From Bombyx mori (taxonomy: Eukaryota; Arthropoda; Insecta; Lepidoptera; Bombycidae): 64,000 nt of DNA. How positions within the stretch are numbered: position 1 is the stretch's first letter; every line of letters starts with the position of its first letter. A program made the position numbers and the translations under genes. Under the pieces are notes generated by a model. It was given only the letters and a program-made list of their open reading frames with translations. It ran no database searches and was not told where the DNA came from. The stretch lies in contig NC_085130.1 of the NCBI RefSeq assembly GCF_030269925.1, positions 9,746,501 through 9,810,500 of the forward strand, read 5' to 3'. Positions 37,801-46,799 of this stretch are shown in pieces.

Positions 37801-39153
37801 ACTTGCCCGGAGAATTTAGTATAACCCCTAGAGGCTACTAAAATAGGTAGGAAAAAAAGTAACAAGTTTGTATAGATACCCTAAAAGACATTAGGTATAT
37901 AAATGATATTTTAATAGTTACCGTGCTCTTCCCATACGGGACCATTTTGACTTTGACAAGTCCTCTGAAGTCCCTCCAGACGGGAGCCAGTTGCGTCGTT
38001 ATAAACTTTTTGCTGTCAGGACAAAGGGATTCGTAATAGACCGCTATTTTGACCTGCGAAACCATTACTATATCACTTTCCTAGTACTCTATTTCGACAT
38101 CAGAACCAGACCAGTGTGCTTAGTGAGACTCTTTTAACGTTCTCGATAGCGTTAAAGTGAACGGGTGGTAGGACCTCATGTGAGTCCGCGCGGGTAGGTA
38201 CCACAACCCCGCCTATTTCTGCCGTGAAGCAGTAATGCGTTTCGGGTTGAAGGGTAGGGCAGCCGTTGTAACTATACTGAGACCTTAAACTTATATCTCA
38301 AGGTGGGTGACGCATTTACGTTGTAAATGTCTATGGGCTCCAGTAACCACTTAACATCAGGTGGGCTGTGAGCTAGTCCACCCATCTAAGCAATAAAAAA
38401 AATGAAGTCACTTTGTATGGAGTTGGAACGTTTGCCTACGTCTGCCGCTAGGGGCGCTATTCTCATTCCATACAAATACGAGCTAACTTTTACGCTATCG
38501 AGAACGTTAAAAAACTTACGCTAAGCGCACGGATCTAGTTTACACAAAATCCTGTTGAGCTATTCGTGTGTGATCCGTGATTTCAACTACTAGACTTCTA
38601 GAACCATCATCTAAAACGTTGCTATCTAAAAAAGGCAAAAGTCGATGTACATATATATGTTCCTTATCGACGTAGAGACAGCTGGACGGGTTGAGGTCGT
38701 TGAGGTTTTCAAGAAATCTCCAGATCGGCCTGGTGAATGATCAGGTCAAGTTTGGCAGTGACCAAAGATCGGCAGCAGAGAGGGCCGGAAGAGTTAAATT
38801 GTTTTAATTCGCTGATCAGTGGACGACCTCATCTGTAGTTGAGTGCTTCCTCGGACCCAACGGTATCACAGCACGAATGGAGACACTCTTTTCGAGACAT
38901 GAGATTGAAGTCTCAATAATATAAAGGCTGTCTGAGATTTCACGTCGGAGAAGTTTGAAAAGTGAATGTGACGCAAATCCGAGGTATGCCTTCAACGTGA
39001 TTCATAGATTTAGCAAGTGTCATCACGTATAGACCACGCCGGGTTTCAGTGGAAACAAAAGGTAAGTGTTATTACTTTATGGTCTTCGGTTTTCTTCTTC
39101 GCCACGACATAACAGAGCAGCATCAGAAAGCAAACCAGCCGGAGAGTCTTCAT
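25848..39153 (-). CDS. GILT-family thiol reductase-like protein, complete, six coding exons
   Basis: Exons on the minus strand: 39153-39076, 38053-37922, 37296-37228, 34211-34107, 27291-27139 and 25940-25848. All junctions are phase 0, and the total is 209 residues, usual for insect GILT. Residues 1-18 (MKTLRLVCFLMLLCYVVA) are a signal peptide. The mature domain starts VKIAVYYESLCPDSKKF. The active site is C37-P-D-S40 rather than CxxC. The family signature C-x-H-G-x2-E-C-x2-N-x4-C is present as CHHGADECYGNKVQAC (82-97). The end carries FVPTVIINE and KYDKDVETQAFENLKAVVC. GILT reduces disulfides of endocytosed proteins in lysosomes, and in insects it is linked to immunity. A serine in place of the second active cysteine may weaken or alter redox activity. 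A 3' splice site (TTTCAG|AACAAGATG) just before the ATG implies a noncoding first exon. Introns reach 6.8 kb through transposon insertion. Confidence 0.92.
26008..26272 (+). mobile_element. LINE L-B 3' end, GILT intron 5
   Basis: Starts 67 bases before the GILT last-exon acceptor (plus-strand view: just right of it) and is cut by a Bm1. Confidence 0.65.
26296..26543 (-). mobile_element. SINE Bm1 tail in GILT 3' flank region
   Basis: Inserted near the end of a LINE tail (26010-26270) within GILT intron 5. Confidence 0.8.
26625..27060 (-). mobile_element. SINE Bm1, full length with tRNA-like head
   Basis: About 436 bp, the expected Bm1 length. On the minus strand the head carries a Pol III A-box-like GTGGCCTAAAGGATAAGACG and a B box GTGTTCGAATCC. 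The body follows (CACGGTGAAGGAATAACATC, GTAATTACTGGTGGTAGGAC), then the tail ending in GGCAATAAAAAAAA. This head-plus-tail copy defines the family; the other entries are mostly 5'-truncated tails. Confidence 0.88.
27292..28501. other. GILT intron 4, right of exon 5: no gene seen
   Basis: Unique-looking AT-rich sequence up to the hAT target site; no coding frame above background. Confidence 0.45.
28510..29423 (+). mobile_element. hAT-family element with 8-bp target duplication
   Basis: Inverted ends CAGTGCTTCCACTT and AAGTGGAAACACTG are bounded by CTTTGAAG on both sides (28502-28509 and 29424-29431), a perfect 8-bp target site duplication. Inside, around 29010-29170, a frame-broken remnant of the hAT dimerisation domain reads SSKTEVERLFSVLKF. 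Non-autonomous, in GILT intron 4. Confidence 0.88.
29709..29802 (+). CDS. Orphan first exon of a THAP protein, on the plus strand
   Basis: After a good 3' splice site (TTTCTTACAG at 29699-29708) an ATG at 29732 opens MPRRSKMKCYFGCLDNGEFT followed by LFSR. This is a THAP N-terminus: C-x3-C, then an aromatic stretch leading to R-F-P. The frame can leave at a GTATAT donor at 29803 in phase 2 (CG|), exactly what the THAP exon at 19213 minus needs (T|TTCCCG gives Arg-Phe-Pro). A stronger donor, GTGAGT, lies at 29781 in phase 1. A plus-strand acceptor at about 30450 (CGTTTCAG) would join either donor only to short tails that soon stop. The exon lies inside intron 4 of the minus-strand GILT gene. 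It is either the true first exon of the 14.7-19.2 kb gene with a strand conflict, or a relic of a second THAP gene. Confidence 0.55.
29803..32130. other. AT-rich, repeat-poor stretch after the orphan THAP exon
   Basis: Apart from a possible plus-strand acceptor near 30450 (CTCCGTTTCAG), nothing coding. Its lack of transposons is striking beside the rest of the window and resembles a long 3' UTR. Confidence 0.35.
32450..32840 (-). repeat. Longer copy of the 1.36 kb repeat
   Basis: Same blocks as at 1355-1570 with extra interior. A short inverted pair links 32238-32270 with 32490-32530. A related fragment begins at about 61478 (GGGGCCACAGTAGGAGGTGG). Confidence 0.55.
33166..33372 (-). mobile_element. 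LINE L-B 3' end, GILT intron 4
   Basis: TTTTCCTACCTAAGCTGAGA to AGTGGGCTGTGTCTGAGGGT. Confidence 0.68.
33556..33818 (-). mobile_element. LINE L-A 3' end, GILT intron 4
   Basis: Longer copy that reaches into the coding end (GAGGGGAACTCATTCCAAAG). Confidence 0.7.
34270..34442. mobile_element. MITE copy 1 (GTGTGCTTAGTGCGAG ends)
   Basis: 173 bp, with long inverted arms of about 50 bases (GTGTGCTTAGTGCGAG...AACGTTCTCGATA and complement) around a short core that includes GCGCCCCTAGCGGC. In GILT intron 3. Confidence 0.75.
34505..34616 (+). mobile_element. LINE L-A 3' end, GILT intron 3
   Basis: TAGGCAGCGGCTTGGCTCTG to GGGCAATAAAAAAAAAA. Confidence 0.7.
34777..36086 (-). mobile_element. Mariner copy 2 (DD37D), in GILT intron 3
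   Basis: A 1310-bp element flanked by TA (34775-34776, 36087-36088), with inverted ends CCTAGTCAGGTCATAAAT and complement. It is closely similar to copy 1, with only scattered residue differences. It is inserted in an older repeat whose uninterrupted relative lies at about 58540-58842. Confidence 0.9.
34905..35945 (-). pseudogene. Mariner transposase, single premature stop
   Basis: Open from MEWTLKEDRVAV at 35945 to GGHFE at 34905, except for one TAG just after RNPKRK near 35690, where copy 1 has CAG. All three catalytic aspartates (FSDEK, QQDSAPAY, NPLDY) are in frame, with DD37D spacing. Confidence 0.85.
36090..36295 (+). repeat. Right part of the repeat interrupted by mariner copy 2
   Basis: Runs from GTCAAATACATGG through TCCGTCCGCGCAATTTTCGT to CACGTATTAATATATAGA, matching 58640-58842. 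The left part, about 34700-34774, matches 58555-58615. Confidence 0.65.
36571..36820 (+). mobile_element. SINE Bm1 tail, GILT intron 3
   Basis: ACTGGTGTAAGGAACTCTTG start and an A-run end near 36818. Confidence 0.82.
37078..37170 (+). mobile_element. RTE-type LINE end with (GAT)n tail, GILT intron 3
   Basis: ATGCGGAAGGCGGAAGACCG to GCTGATGATGATGATGATAT; 58 bases from the exon 3 donor side. Confidence 0.65.
37490..37856. mobile_element. Two L-B fragments in opposite orientations, GILT intron 2
   Basis: 37490-37690 reads in reverse; 37770-37856 reads forward (GAGCCCCGTGAGCTC, GGTAGGAAAAAAAG) and ends 66 bases before exon 2's 3' edge. Confidence 0.55.
38114..38530. mobile_element. MITE copy 2, split by a Bm1 SINE
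   Basis: The same arms as at 34270-34442, interrupted at about 38163 by a Bm1 tail that ends at 38402; the MITE core resumes with AAGTCACTTTGTATGGAG. It lies in GILT intron 1 just upstream of exon 2. Confidence 0.75.
38164..38402 (+). mobile_element. SINE Bm1 tail nested in MITE copy 2
   Basis: GGTGGTAGGACCTCATGTGA start, A-run end; MITE sequence resumes immediately on both sides. Confidence 0.82.
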
Positions 39154-39231
39154 CTTGTTCTGAAACAGAAAATTTACAATGTTATTTATACCGATACTTA
39201 CTTAAATGTTCTTAAGTAAACTTTTGTATGG

Positions 39232-39465
39232 GCTTTGTAAAATGAGCGTACGGTCTTATGGTGAATGGGCACGGTCACTCATGGACGCCGCAATTCCAAG
39301 GGCCAATAGCCAAGTTGCTATTAACCGCAGAGTACACAAATCTCGTTTGAAGAGGGATATGCACTAGCGCTCGGGAAACCGCACCTAACTGAGGAGGGAG
39401 CTCATTCCAGAGCCAAATGGTACAGGGCAGAAAAGATCAGTGGAAACGCACTGTCAATTAAGTCA
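39232..39465 (-). mobile_element. LINE L-A 3' end, diverged
   Basis: GAGCGTACGGTCTTATGGTG to GAAACGCACTGTCAAT; upstream of the GILT start codon. Confidence 0.6.
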
Positions 39466-39832
39466 TACCCGATCCTGTGGACCGAATGGTAAACAGTCGA
39501 CGTCGCCCTAAACACGTCATTACGGATGCTCCCGATCCACTAACGGTGCTTTCAGGTACCTCAAGCACCGGTTACCGTCCTCGCCGAACCCGTCTTGCTT
39601 GCTTGCGACGAAGGGCTCGACGAATAAATTAACCCATAAACACAGCCCACTGAGTTTCTCGTCAGATTCTCAGGTCACGTTTTCGATCCGGTGGTAGATT
39701 CTGTGGAGCACTGCTCTCGCTAGGGCCAGTGTTAGCAACACTCCGGTTTGAGCCCCGTGAGCTCGCCTACACGTCAAGGCGAAGCTGAAATAGCCTCTCA
39801 AGGCTGTCAGCATAGGTAGGAAAAAAAAGTGG
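39465..39832 (+). mobile_element. LINE L-B 3' end, long copy
   Basis: ACCCGATCCTGTGGACCGAA to ATAGGTAGGAAAAAAAAG; contiguous with the L-A fragment 39232-39465. Confidence 0.7.
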
Positions 39833-40577
39833 ATGAACGCAGTGGCTCCAGGTAGTATGGATGAACGTAGCGGTTCTATGGACAAACTCTGTTCCGATAT
39901 CGGATTGGGGGCGACGGAGAAATTATCTCGGAACATTCCTAATAGATCAGTGGTCGAGAACCCACAGTTATTCGATTCCTTGGCTACGGCTCTTCCGCGA
40001 TATGTTTAATGTAGATACGTAATATTACCCATTATCTTACCTTGTAAGAGACAAGTAAACACTTTTGATACACAAAGCTATAAAAATATATCGAGAGGTG
40101 AAAGGTTATTTAATGCAAGCGACATTTCGCTTAACCCGCAACATTTATCTCTGTAACTAAAGATGCTTTTTAATTGGTATCAGCATCAACAGTTCGATGT
40201 TTTTAATTGAACTTCAATTATGTTTACTTTATTGTAATAATTTAAGAAGATTTTTTGTCATGATATTTTTTTCCAAATTAAAAACATTAAATGGTTCTGC
40301 TGTAAAATTAGGTGTTATCTGTATTTGATTCTTTTGGTTGACGAAGGTTGTCGACCGCTGTCATAGAACAAACAGTAGGTATTGAACATAGAGAGAACCG
40401 AATTCCCTCCGTACACACATAGGTCCTAAAGGACCCGTGGAACTGTACGAACCGTACTATCGACAGTCAAAACGGAGTATTGCTGTATGGTATCAAAGCT
40501 GTAGCAAAAAGCTACATGGAGCTTACAGACATCACGACGCATCAATGCCCGATAAAGCAACAACATAAATGAATACA

Positions 40578-40750
40578 GCGTGCTTAGTGCGAGTTTTTTA
40601 ACGTTCTCGATAGCGTAAAAGTTAACTCAAATTTGTATGGAATTGGAACAGCGCCCCTAGCGGCAGACGTAGGCAAAGGTTCCAACTCTATACAAAGTTG
40701 AGTTAACTTTAACGGTATCGAGAATGTTAAAAAACTCGCAGTAAACACAC
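40578..40750. mobile_element. MITE copy 3
   Basis: Third member of the 34270 family, with the core AGCGCCCCTAGCGGCAGACG intact. It lies upstream of the GILT start codon. Confidence 0.72.
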
Positions 40751-41024
40751 TGACGTATTGTTTATTTCAACAACGCAACAGTACGACAGATCTGTATGCG
40801 ACCGACACGTATTTAGTACAACTGTAAGTGGGACATGTTAAAACTGTTACTCGGTGTTTGAACTTTCTCTTTACGGCAACGTCACAGAGCTGATGCACGC
40901 TAGAGGCTCCGCAGAGCAATCAACCGACATCAGATTTTCACTTATCGTTTGCTTAGAGTAGTACTCCGCGGAAGGCAGCGGAATGCCTATGTTTTTTTTT
41001 CTTTTTTTCTTATTGCTTAGATTT

Positions 41025-41145
41025 CGGTAGGCAGCGGCTTGGCTCTGCCCCTGGCATTGCTGAAGTCCATGGGCGACGGTAACCACTCACCATCAGGTGG
41101 GCCGTATGCTCGTCTGCCTACAAGGGCAATAAAAAAAATTAAAAA
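41025..41145 (+). mobile_element. LINE L-A 3' end inserted in a Bm1
   Basis: GTAGGCAGCGGCTTGGCTCT with a poly-A at 41131; replaces the end of the Bm1 at 41150. Confidence 0.7.
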
Positions 41146-41149
41146 AGAT

Positions 41150-41320
41150 GGGTCTACAACGTAAATGCGCCACCCACCTTGAGATAAGTTCTAAGGTCTC
41201 AGTATAGTTACAACGGCTGCCCCACCCTTTAAACCGAAACGCATTACTGCTATACGGCAGAAATAGGCAGGGTGGTGGTACCCACCCGTGCGGACTCACA
41301 AGAGGTCCCACTACCAGTGA
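41150..41320 (-). mobile_element. SINE Bm1 tail, 3' end replaced by LINE insertion
   Basis: TCTACAACGTAAATGCGCCA to CTCACAAGAGGTCCCACTAC; the missing end is taken by the LINE tail 41025-41140. Confidence 0.72.
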
Positions 41321-41519
41321 ACAAGAGATCCTATCACCAGTGACATTGTCGTATGATGGTAGACCATATTTTCATTCGCCAATTACGATATCCTAGTAGC
41401 CTCGAGTTATTCTAAATTCAACAGACGTGTAGCTGAGCTCATGGCGCTTTACCTGGCAAATTTGCTAATAATACTCCTAGTTTGAAGTAGGGAACATCCG
41501 CTGTTTAACGGAGCCTTTT

Positions 41520-41704
41520 TTTTCTCGGGCTGGGGGCCGAACCTCCTACGAGGTCCCTTCGCATAAGGGGGCGCGCGCGGTATGTGTGATTTGACAATCT
41601 GCTGATGTTGGGAGCAGACCGCGGGCCCAAGGAATTTTAGAGTCCTACCGCACTAAACGAGTCCACTGCACTCTTACTCCCGACGTATGATCTCCATCCG
41701 AGGT
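41520..41704. repeat. GC-rich retrotransposon fragment related to 57455-57620
   Basis: Shares GCGCGCGCGGTATGTG-like sequence, GAGCAGACCGCGGGCCCAAG and CCTGCACTCTTACACCCGAC-like sequence with the 57.5 kb copy. Confidence 0.5.
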
Positions 41705-42753
41705 CCATTTTACTGAGATTATATTTCATCCCATATCATCCCATATCATGAAATGAGATGAAATGATAATAAGAATGAATGATATGAAATGATAATAATC
41801 ATTTTTCATAAAAATAAGATTAAAAATTAAAATAAGACTTGACCCAAAGGTCTAAATTACCAGGTCACAAAATCCCTTGAAAAAAACCAAACCACTTTGG
41901 CGCCTTTTATAATTATGAATAATCACAATAAATTATTATATATCGAACTAAAAACTAAATTAAAACATTACTTCCACGAAACCGACTTATTGTTTATCCT
42001 GAGCGTGGATTTAAGTGTTTTTGGGACGCCTTCTCTTCACATTCTTCGACACTGAACGAACTATTATCAACAACTTAATAATTATGGAGGGTAGAGGTAA
42101 GGAGAACCGTCTCATATGGGAGAAGCTTGAAAAAGTTTCCCACATTCAGCACCAAATAACAGTTCAAAAATCCTCCAGAATGGCGCTAGCATAGGCACAG
42201 GGTTTGATATGAATTGAGCACTTGTTAACTGATTGAAGTATGCTGAGTTACGAAATTTAATATATTTAATGACTAAAGTAGTTAGTGATAGTGTAATATA
42301 CAAGATCTCACATGTTTACGTTGTCCAAACTAATTACGTCAATGTAACCTAAAATTATTGCTGTGGTAAAACGTGGAGTCATCGATTGCATTTTCTTATC
42401 AGCTCTAAATTAAATACTTTTTATGATTTTGTAGTGCTTACAGTTATAAAAGCTCTTTCGTCCTTTTTTATTTCTCTGTTATTCTAATAACTTTCTACTG
42501 TAGCGCCACCCTTATTTAGCAGATTTTAACGGACACTTTTCACAAACAGAATTTTTTTAAGAGATTTTATGACCTGGTAACTGAGACCTTTAAGTCATGT
42601 CTTATTTTAATTTATATTCATATTTACATGAAAAATGATATTATGGAGTGAAATGAAATGAAGATGATTAATTTGAGACACTAATCAACTGGGATGAAAT
42701 TAAATGGAATGAATTGAGATGATATGGGATGAAATATAATCTCAGTAAAATGG
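41705..42753. repeat. Element with 36-bp perfect inverted ends
   Basis: Left end CCATTTTACTGAGATTATAT and 16 more bases recur as the exact complement at 42718-42753. The interior is AT-rich with no coding frame. It overlaps a second inverted pair (42082-42112 with 42980-43012). Confidence 0.65.
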
Positions 42754-43012
42754 TGGTCATTTACTAAGATTTTTTCAGTGGACTTTTTGGAGGATCCCGA
42801 GAAGTTACGTCCAGCGGCTTTGTTTCATTTTCCCACATTTGTGCACTTTCACAGATATTAAACGGTTAATAAACCACCATTATTACACATTTAAACCCGA
42901 AGAAACACTAAATAGACAAAATAAAACAAATCACACAATTTCACTCCTCGCGTTCCCGCCAAAAAGTCCTTTCACAAACAGAGACGGTTCTCCTTACCTC
43001 TACCCTCCATAT
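42082..43012. repeat. Second, interleaved inverted-repeat pair
   Basis: TATGGAGGGTAGAGGTAAGG plus 11 bases near 42082 returns as its complement near 42980-43012. The sequence at 42750-42960 is also found, reverse-complemented, at 12045-12260. Confidence 0.6.
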
Positions 43013-43832
43013 TAATAATTAAATTATGTACTTAAGTAGAGGTGACATGAAAACGCTAAAGCATACACATTCGACTTAATGCTTAGAATTGAACGAACAA
43101 TTCATAGCTGGAATAGCCTCTTATGCTAACGGCGAATAGATACGAAAAAAGTACTAAAAACCAATACTGACCTTCTTCAAATAATTGATACACAGTAAGC
43201 AATAGTTTTTCATAACACTTCACAGTTTTAAGGCGAAGTTCTATCGGATGTTGTACGTGCAAAAAAACTTTACACAATACGCAATTGGAGTTCGCTAATT
43301 AAAAATACCTAAACGGAGCTGTGAGTGGTTCCGATTAAATTAAAACTATTTTTACCTTTTTAATCTCGCATTTTTCATTCTCGTTACAACAGTAACGCGT
43401 TACCATGGAAACTGTAAAGTATGCGAAACGATGTGATTCAACGGTAGGAAAAATTCGAGATCAAACGGTAAAGTTTGTTTTAATAATTGTAAACATTATT
43501 TAAAAATACTTTTACGAGTCGAGAAAAGCGAAGAGTTAGGAATTTCTTTACAAAAAAAGTCTTGTTCATTAAAACCATCATTTTAATAAAGTATTAACCA
43601 CTTATGACGTCAGAGGTGGGTAATGCTTGAACATGACATGTATGTAATGAATTTCTGTTCGATTTCGGAAGCCGCTTGCTATCAGGTCGTTCCAGATTTC
43701 ATCTGATTGTGCACTCTAATATTTAAAGCTGCAAAGCTAACGTGAAAATGATCTTCCGCTTTGGTAAACATACAGGCTGATAACTCATCATTAAAGCCAT
43801 GAAGTTGCTATTACGACAAAATTATCATTTAA

Positions 43833-44111
43833 CTAGCTGACCCGGAAGACTTCGTAGTGCCTCAATCGATAAATAAAATACCTAAACTTTTGTTAAAAAA
43901 ATAAAAACAAAGGGGACACATCACAAAAAGGGGACACATCAAAGGGAAAAGAAAATGGTTTTTTTTTCCCGAACTTTTTCATATTTTTTCTCTTTTTAAA
44001 CCTTCTCTGGACTTCCACGAATAATTCAAGACCAAAATTAGCCAAATCGATTCAGCCGTTCTCGAGTTTTAGCGAGACAAACGAACAGCAATTCATTTTT
44101 ATATATATAGA
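43833..44111 (-). mobile_element. Helitron, family 1
   Basis: Reverse copy; ends CTAGCTGACCC and TATATATATAGA fit A^T insertion. Confidence 0.8.
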
Positions 44112-44289
44112 TTTAAAAGACAATAAGCTAGACATTTCTTTGAGATGTATTGCAGAGAGCCTACACGGATTGGTAACAAGGTCCGGACTATTTCGAGGCG
44201 AGGTTGTGACGCGCTGCCTTCTGAATTGGGAGACAGTAGTTAAGCTATATAAACGATATTTGGACCAAAGGATCAGGTCGGGTGTTGGT
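43870..44289 (+). repeat. Segment A, source of the inverted copy
   Basis: Carries most of the Helitron 43833-44111 and 178 bases beyond it. The plus strand of the latter reads RCIAESLHGLVTRSGLFRG and onward without a stop for about 49 codons. Confidence 0.85.
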
Positions 44290-44348
44290 CATCACCTAAC
44301 AGATTCAAATGGGCCGTGAAAAATCCCACATGAATCTGTTTAAGGATA

Positions 44349-44554
44349 TCACTACATAGTATAAAACAAAGTCGCTTTCTCTGTTCCTATGTATGCTTAA
44401 ATCTTTAAAACTACGCAACGGATTTTTATGCGGTTTTTTTTAATAGATAGAGTGATTGAAGAGGAAGGTTTATATGAATAATAACATCCATTAAATAGTG
44501 GAGAAATAAATAATAAATTACAGCTTCCGAAGCGAAGCGAGGGCGGGTCGCTAG
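44349..44554 (+). mobile_element. Helitron, family 3
   Basis: Start A^TCACTACATAGTATAAAAC, end CGGGTCGCTAG^T. Closely matches 60334-60547. Confidence 0.78.
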
Positions 44555-44750
44555 TCAATAATATTTTAGGCAGAGCACAACTCACTTCAAGTTAAACATA
44601 GAATATATTAATTGATTCTTAAGACACTGCACTGATAAATGTCTCGTCAATGGTACGGACAAATGATTACTGAGTTTAATTTGATATTTTTAGTAGCTAG
44701 GGTGACCATATTATGATATATAATATTAATAACTGTAAATTTCATATATA

Positions 44751-45073
44751 TCTATACTAATATTATAAAGCTGAAGAGTTTGTTTGTTTGAATGCGCTAA
44801 TCTCAGGAACTACTGGTCCGATTTGAAAAATTCTTTCAGTGTTAGATAGCCCATTTATTGAGGACGGCTATAGGTTATATAACATCACGCTAAGACTAAC
44901 ACAAGGGGAGCGCCAATAAAGAATGTTTCAAAATAGGGGTTTAAATAGCTCCTTAACATTCTATAATTTAAAAATATCTTCACTTTCTACGTAAATGAAG
45001 GTGGGGGGGGGTAAAATTTAGCGTTATGCCACAGTAACTATTCCACGCGGACGGAGTCGCGGGCAATAGCTAG
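44751..45073 (+). mobile_element. Helitron, family 4
   Basis: Start TCTATACTAATATTATAAAG, end GGAGTCGCGGGCAATAGCTAG. The direct duplication B1 starts inside it, so a partial 3' half recurs at 46798-46879. Confidence 0.78.
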
Positions 45074-45496
45074 TATGATATATAATATGTTTAAGAGACA
45101 CTTCGCTTAATACGAATAATAATTTATCTTTGTAATTAAAGGTGAGTTTTATTTGGTATTACGCATTACAAATAAAGGATAGGTATACATATTCTGTCGC
45201 GGGCTTTTTTGTAGGACTTTTTAAGATAAGATAAGCATTTTAAAGGTGTAACTTCAACGGTTTTTACGGCGCAGGCCAGAATGACTTGCACATTGCGGAT
45301 TTTTTTCCTTACTTATCGTTATATTTTGGGTGATTCACACTATATCTTTTTATAAGTTATGGCTTATATCTTATTCTGATGTGTAAGCTATATTATTGTA
45401 AAGTTTCATCAAAATCCATTCAGTAGTTTTTGCGTCAAAGTGTAACAAACATACATCCATAGAAACTTTCGCGTTTATATATTATTATTTTATACT

Positions 45497-45731
45497 GCTT
45501 AATTTGGTGAACGAGCTCACAGTCCACCTGGTGTTAAGTGGGTACTGGAGCCCATAGACATCTAGAACGTAAATGCGTCACCCACCTTGAGATATAAGTT
45601 CTAAGGTCTCAGTATAGTTACAACGGCTGCCCTACCCTAAAAAACCGAAACACATTACTGCTTAACGGCAGAAATAGGCAGGGTGGTGGTACCTACCCGT
45701 GCGGACTCACAAGACGTCCGACCACCAGTTA
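45497..45731 (-). mobile_element. SINE Bm1 tail, duplicated at 47303-47537
   Basis: First of the two Bm1 tails carried in the 1386-bp direct duplication. Confidence 0.82.
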
Positions 45732-45999
45732 GTAAGATTTTATGGTTCACGGAATTTCTGCTTCGGAGCTGACAACACCGGTTCGGGTTATCCAAAAGTC
45801 AAAGCTTGCGTTCAGTGTCAAATGTCGTTTGATAAACTTTGAGGCATGAAGGCGCCAATCGATATAATAGCTGTTTTGAAACATTGTCGACTGAGATGGC
45901 CACTCTATGGTAAGGGGCTACCGAAGCTCCTGGGTGACGTCACCAGGGATGCCCCTGATAAAGATCATTAGGGTTGGCAAGTATCTAGCTATCAATCAA

Positions 46000-46268
46000 A
46001 CCCGCAAAATTATAATTTGCGTAATTACTGGTGGTAGGACCTCTTGGGAGTCCGCACGGGTAGGTACCACCGCCCCGCCTATTTCTGCCGTGAAGTAGTA
46101 ATGTGTTTTGGTTTGAAGGGTGGGGCAGCAGTTGTAACTATACTTGAGACCTAAGAACTTATATCTCAAGGTGGGTGGCGCATTTACGTTGTAGATGTCT
46201 ATGGGCTCCAGTAACCACTTAACACCAGGTGGGCTGTGAGCTCGTCCACCCATCTAAGCAATAACAAA
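46000..46268 (+). mobile_element. SINE Bm1 tail, duplicated at 47806-48074
   Basis: Includes part of the Bm1 body (AAATTATAATTTGCGTAATT) before the tail. Confidence 0.82.
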
Positions 46269-46529
46269 AAATCTTGCTTTTATCAAGACAAAGACCACGT
46301 TATCACATCTCCGAAATTGAAGAGCTCCTTCGTCCATCAATACGCAAGCGTAGCCACTGTCATTAACCCTGTTATCGCCACCAACACCCGACCTGATCCT
46401 TTGGTCCAAATATCGTTTATATAGCTTAACTACTGTCTCCCAATTCAGAAGGCAGCGCGTCACAACCTCGCCTCGAAATAGTCCGGACCTTGTTACCAAT
46501 CCGTGTAGGCTCTCTGCAATACATCTCAA
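46254..46529 (-). other. Unidentified 91-codon open frame across the A'/B1 junction
   Basis: The frame joins residues coded by A' (LVTRSGLFRGEVVTRCLLNW) to residues coded by B1 (VNDSGYACVLMDEGALQFRR). The first part looks protein-like and might be a captured host exon or a fragment of a transposon gene. No family recognised; the fusion itself is a product of the rearrangement. Confidence 0.3.
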
Positions 46530-46799
46530 AGAAATGTCTAGCTTATTGTCTTTTAAATCTATATATATAAAAATGAATTGCTGTTCGTTTGTCTCGCTAA
46601 AACTCGAGAACGGCTGAATCGATTTGGCTAATTTTGGTCTTGAATTATTCGTGGAAGTCCAGAGAAGGTTTAAAAAGAGAAAAAATATGAAAAAGTTCGG
46701 GAAAAAAAAACCATTTTCTTTTCCCTTTGATGTGTCCCCTTTTTGTGATGTGTCCCCTTTGTTTTTATTTTTTTAACAAAAGTTTAGGTATTTTATTTA
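46380..46799 (-). repeat. Inverted copy A' of 43870-44289 (420 bp)
   Basis: Reverse complement of 43870-44289 with equal length and no indel seen. It sits exactly between the two copies of the direct duplication. It holds most of a Helitron (from 46558) and the exon-like stretch encoding RCIAESLHGLVTRS. Confidence 0.88.
46558..46797 (+). mobile_element. Helitron family 1, truncated at the A'/B2 junction
   Basis: Intact TCTATATATATAAAAATG start; the 3' end with CTAG is missing because the duplicated block begins there. Confidence 0.78.

Larger units (their letters stand above)
44992..46377 (+). repeat. Direct duplication, copy B1 (1386 bp)
   Basis: Matches 46798-48183 at a constant offset of 1806 with no difference in the stretches I compared. 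It starts inside a Helitron (44751-45073) and spans two Bm1 tails in opposite orientation. It ends at GTTATCG, after which the two copies diverge. Confidence 0.9.
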
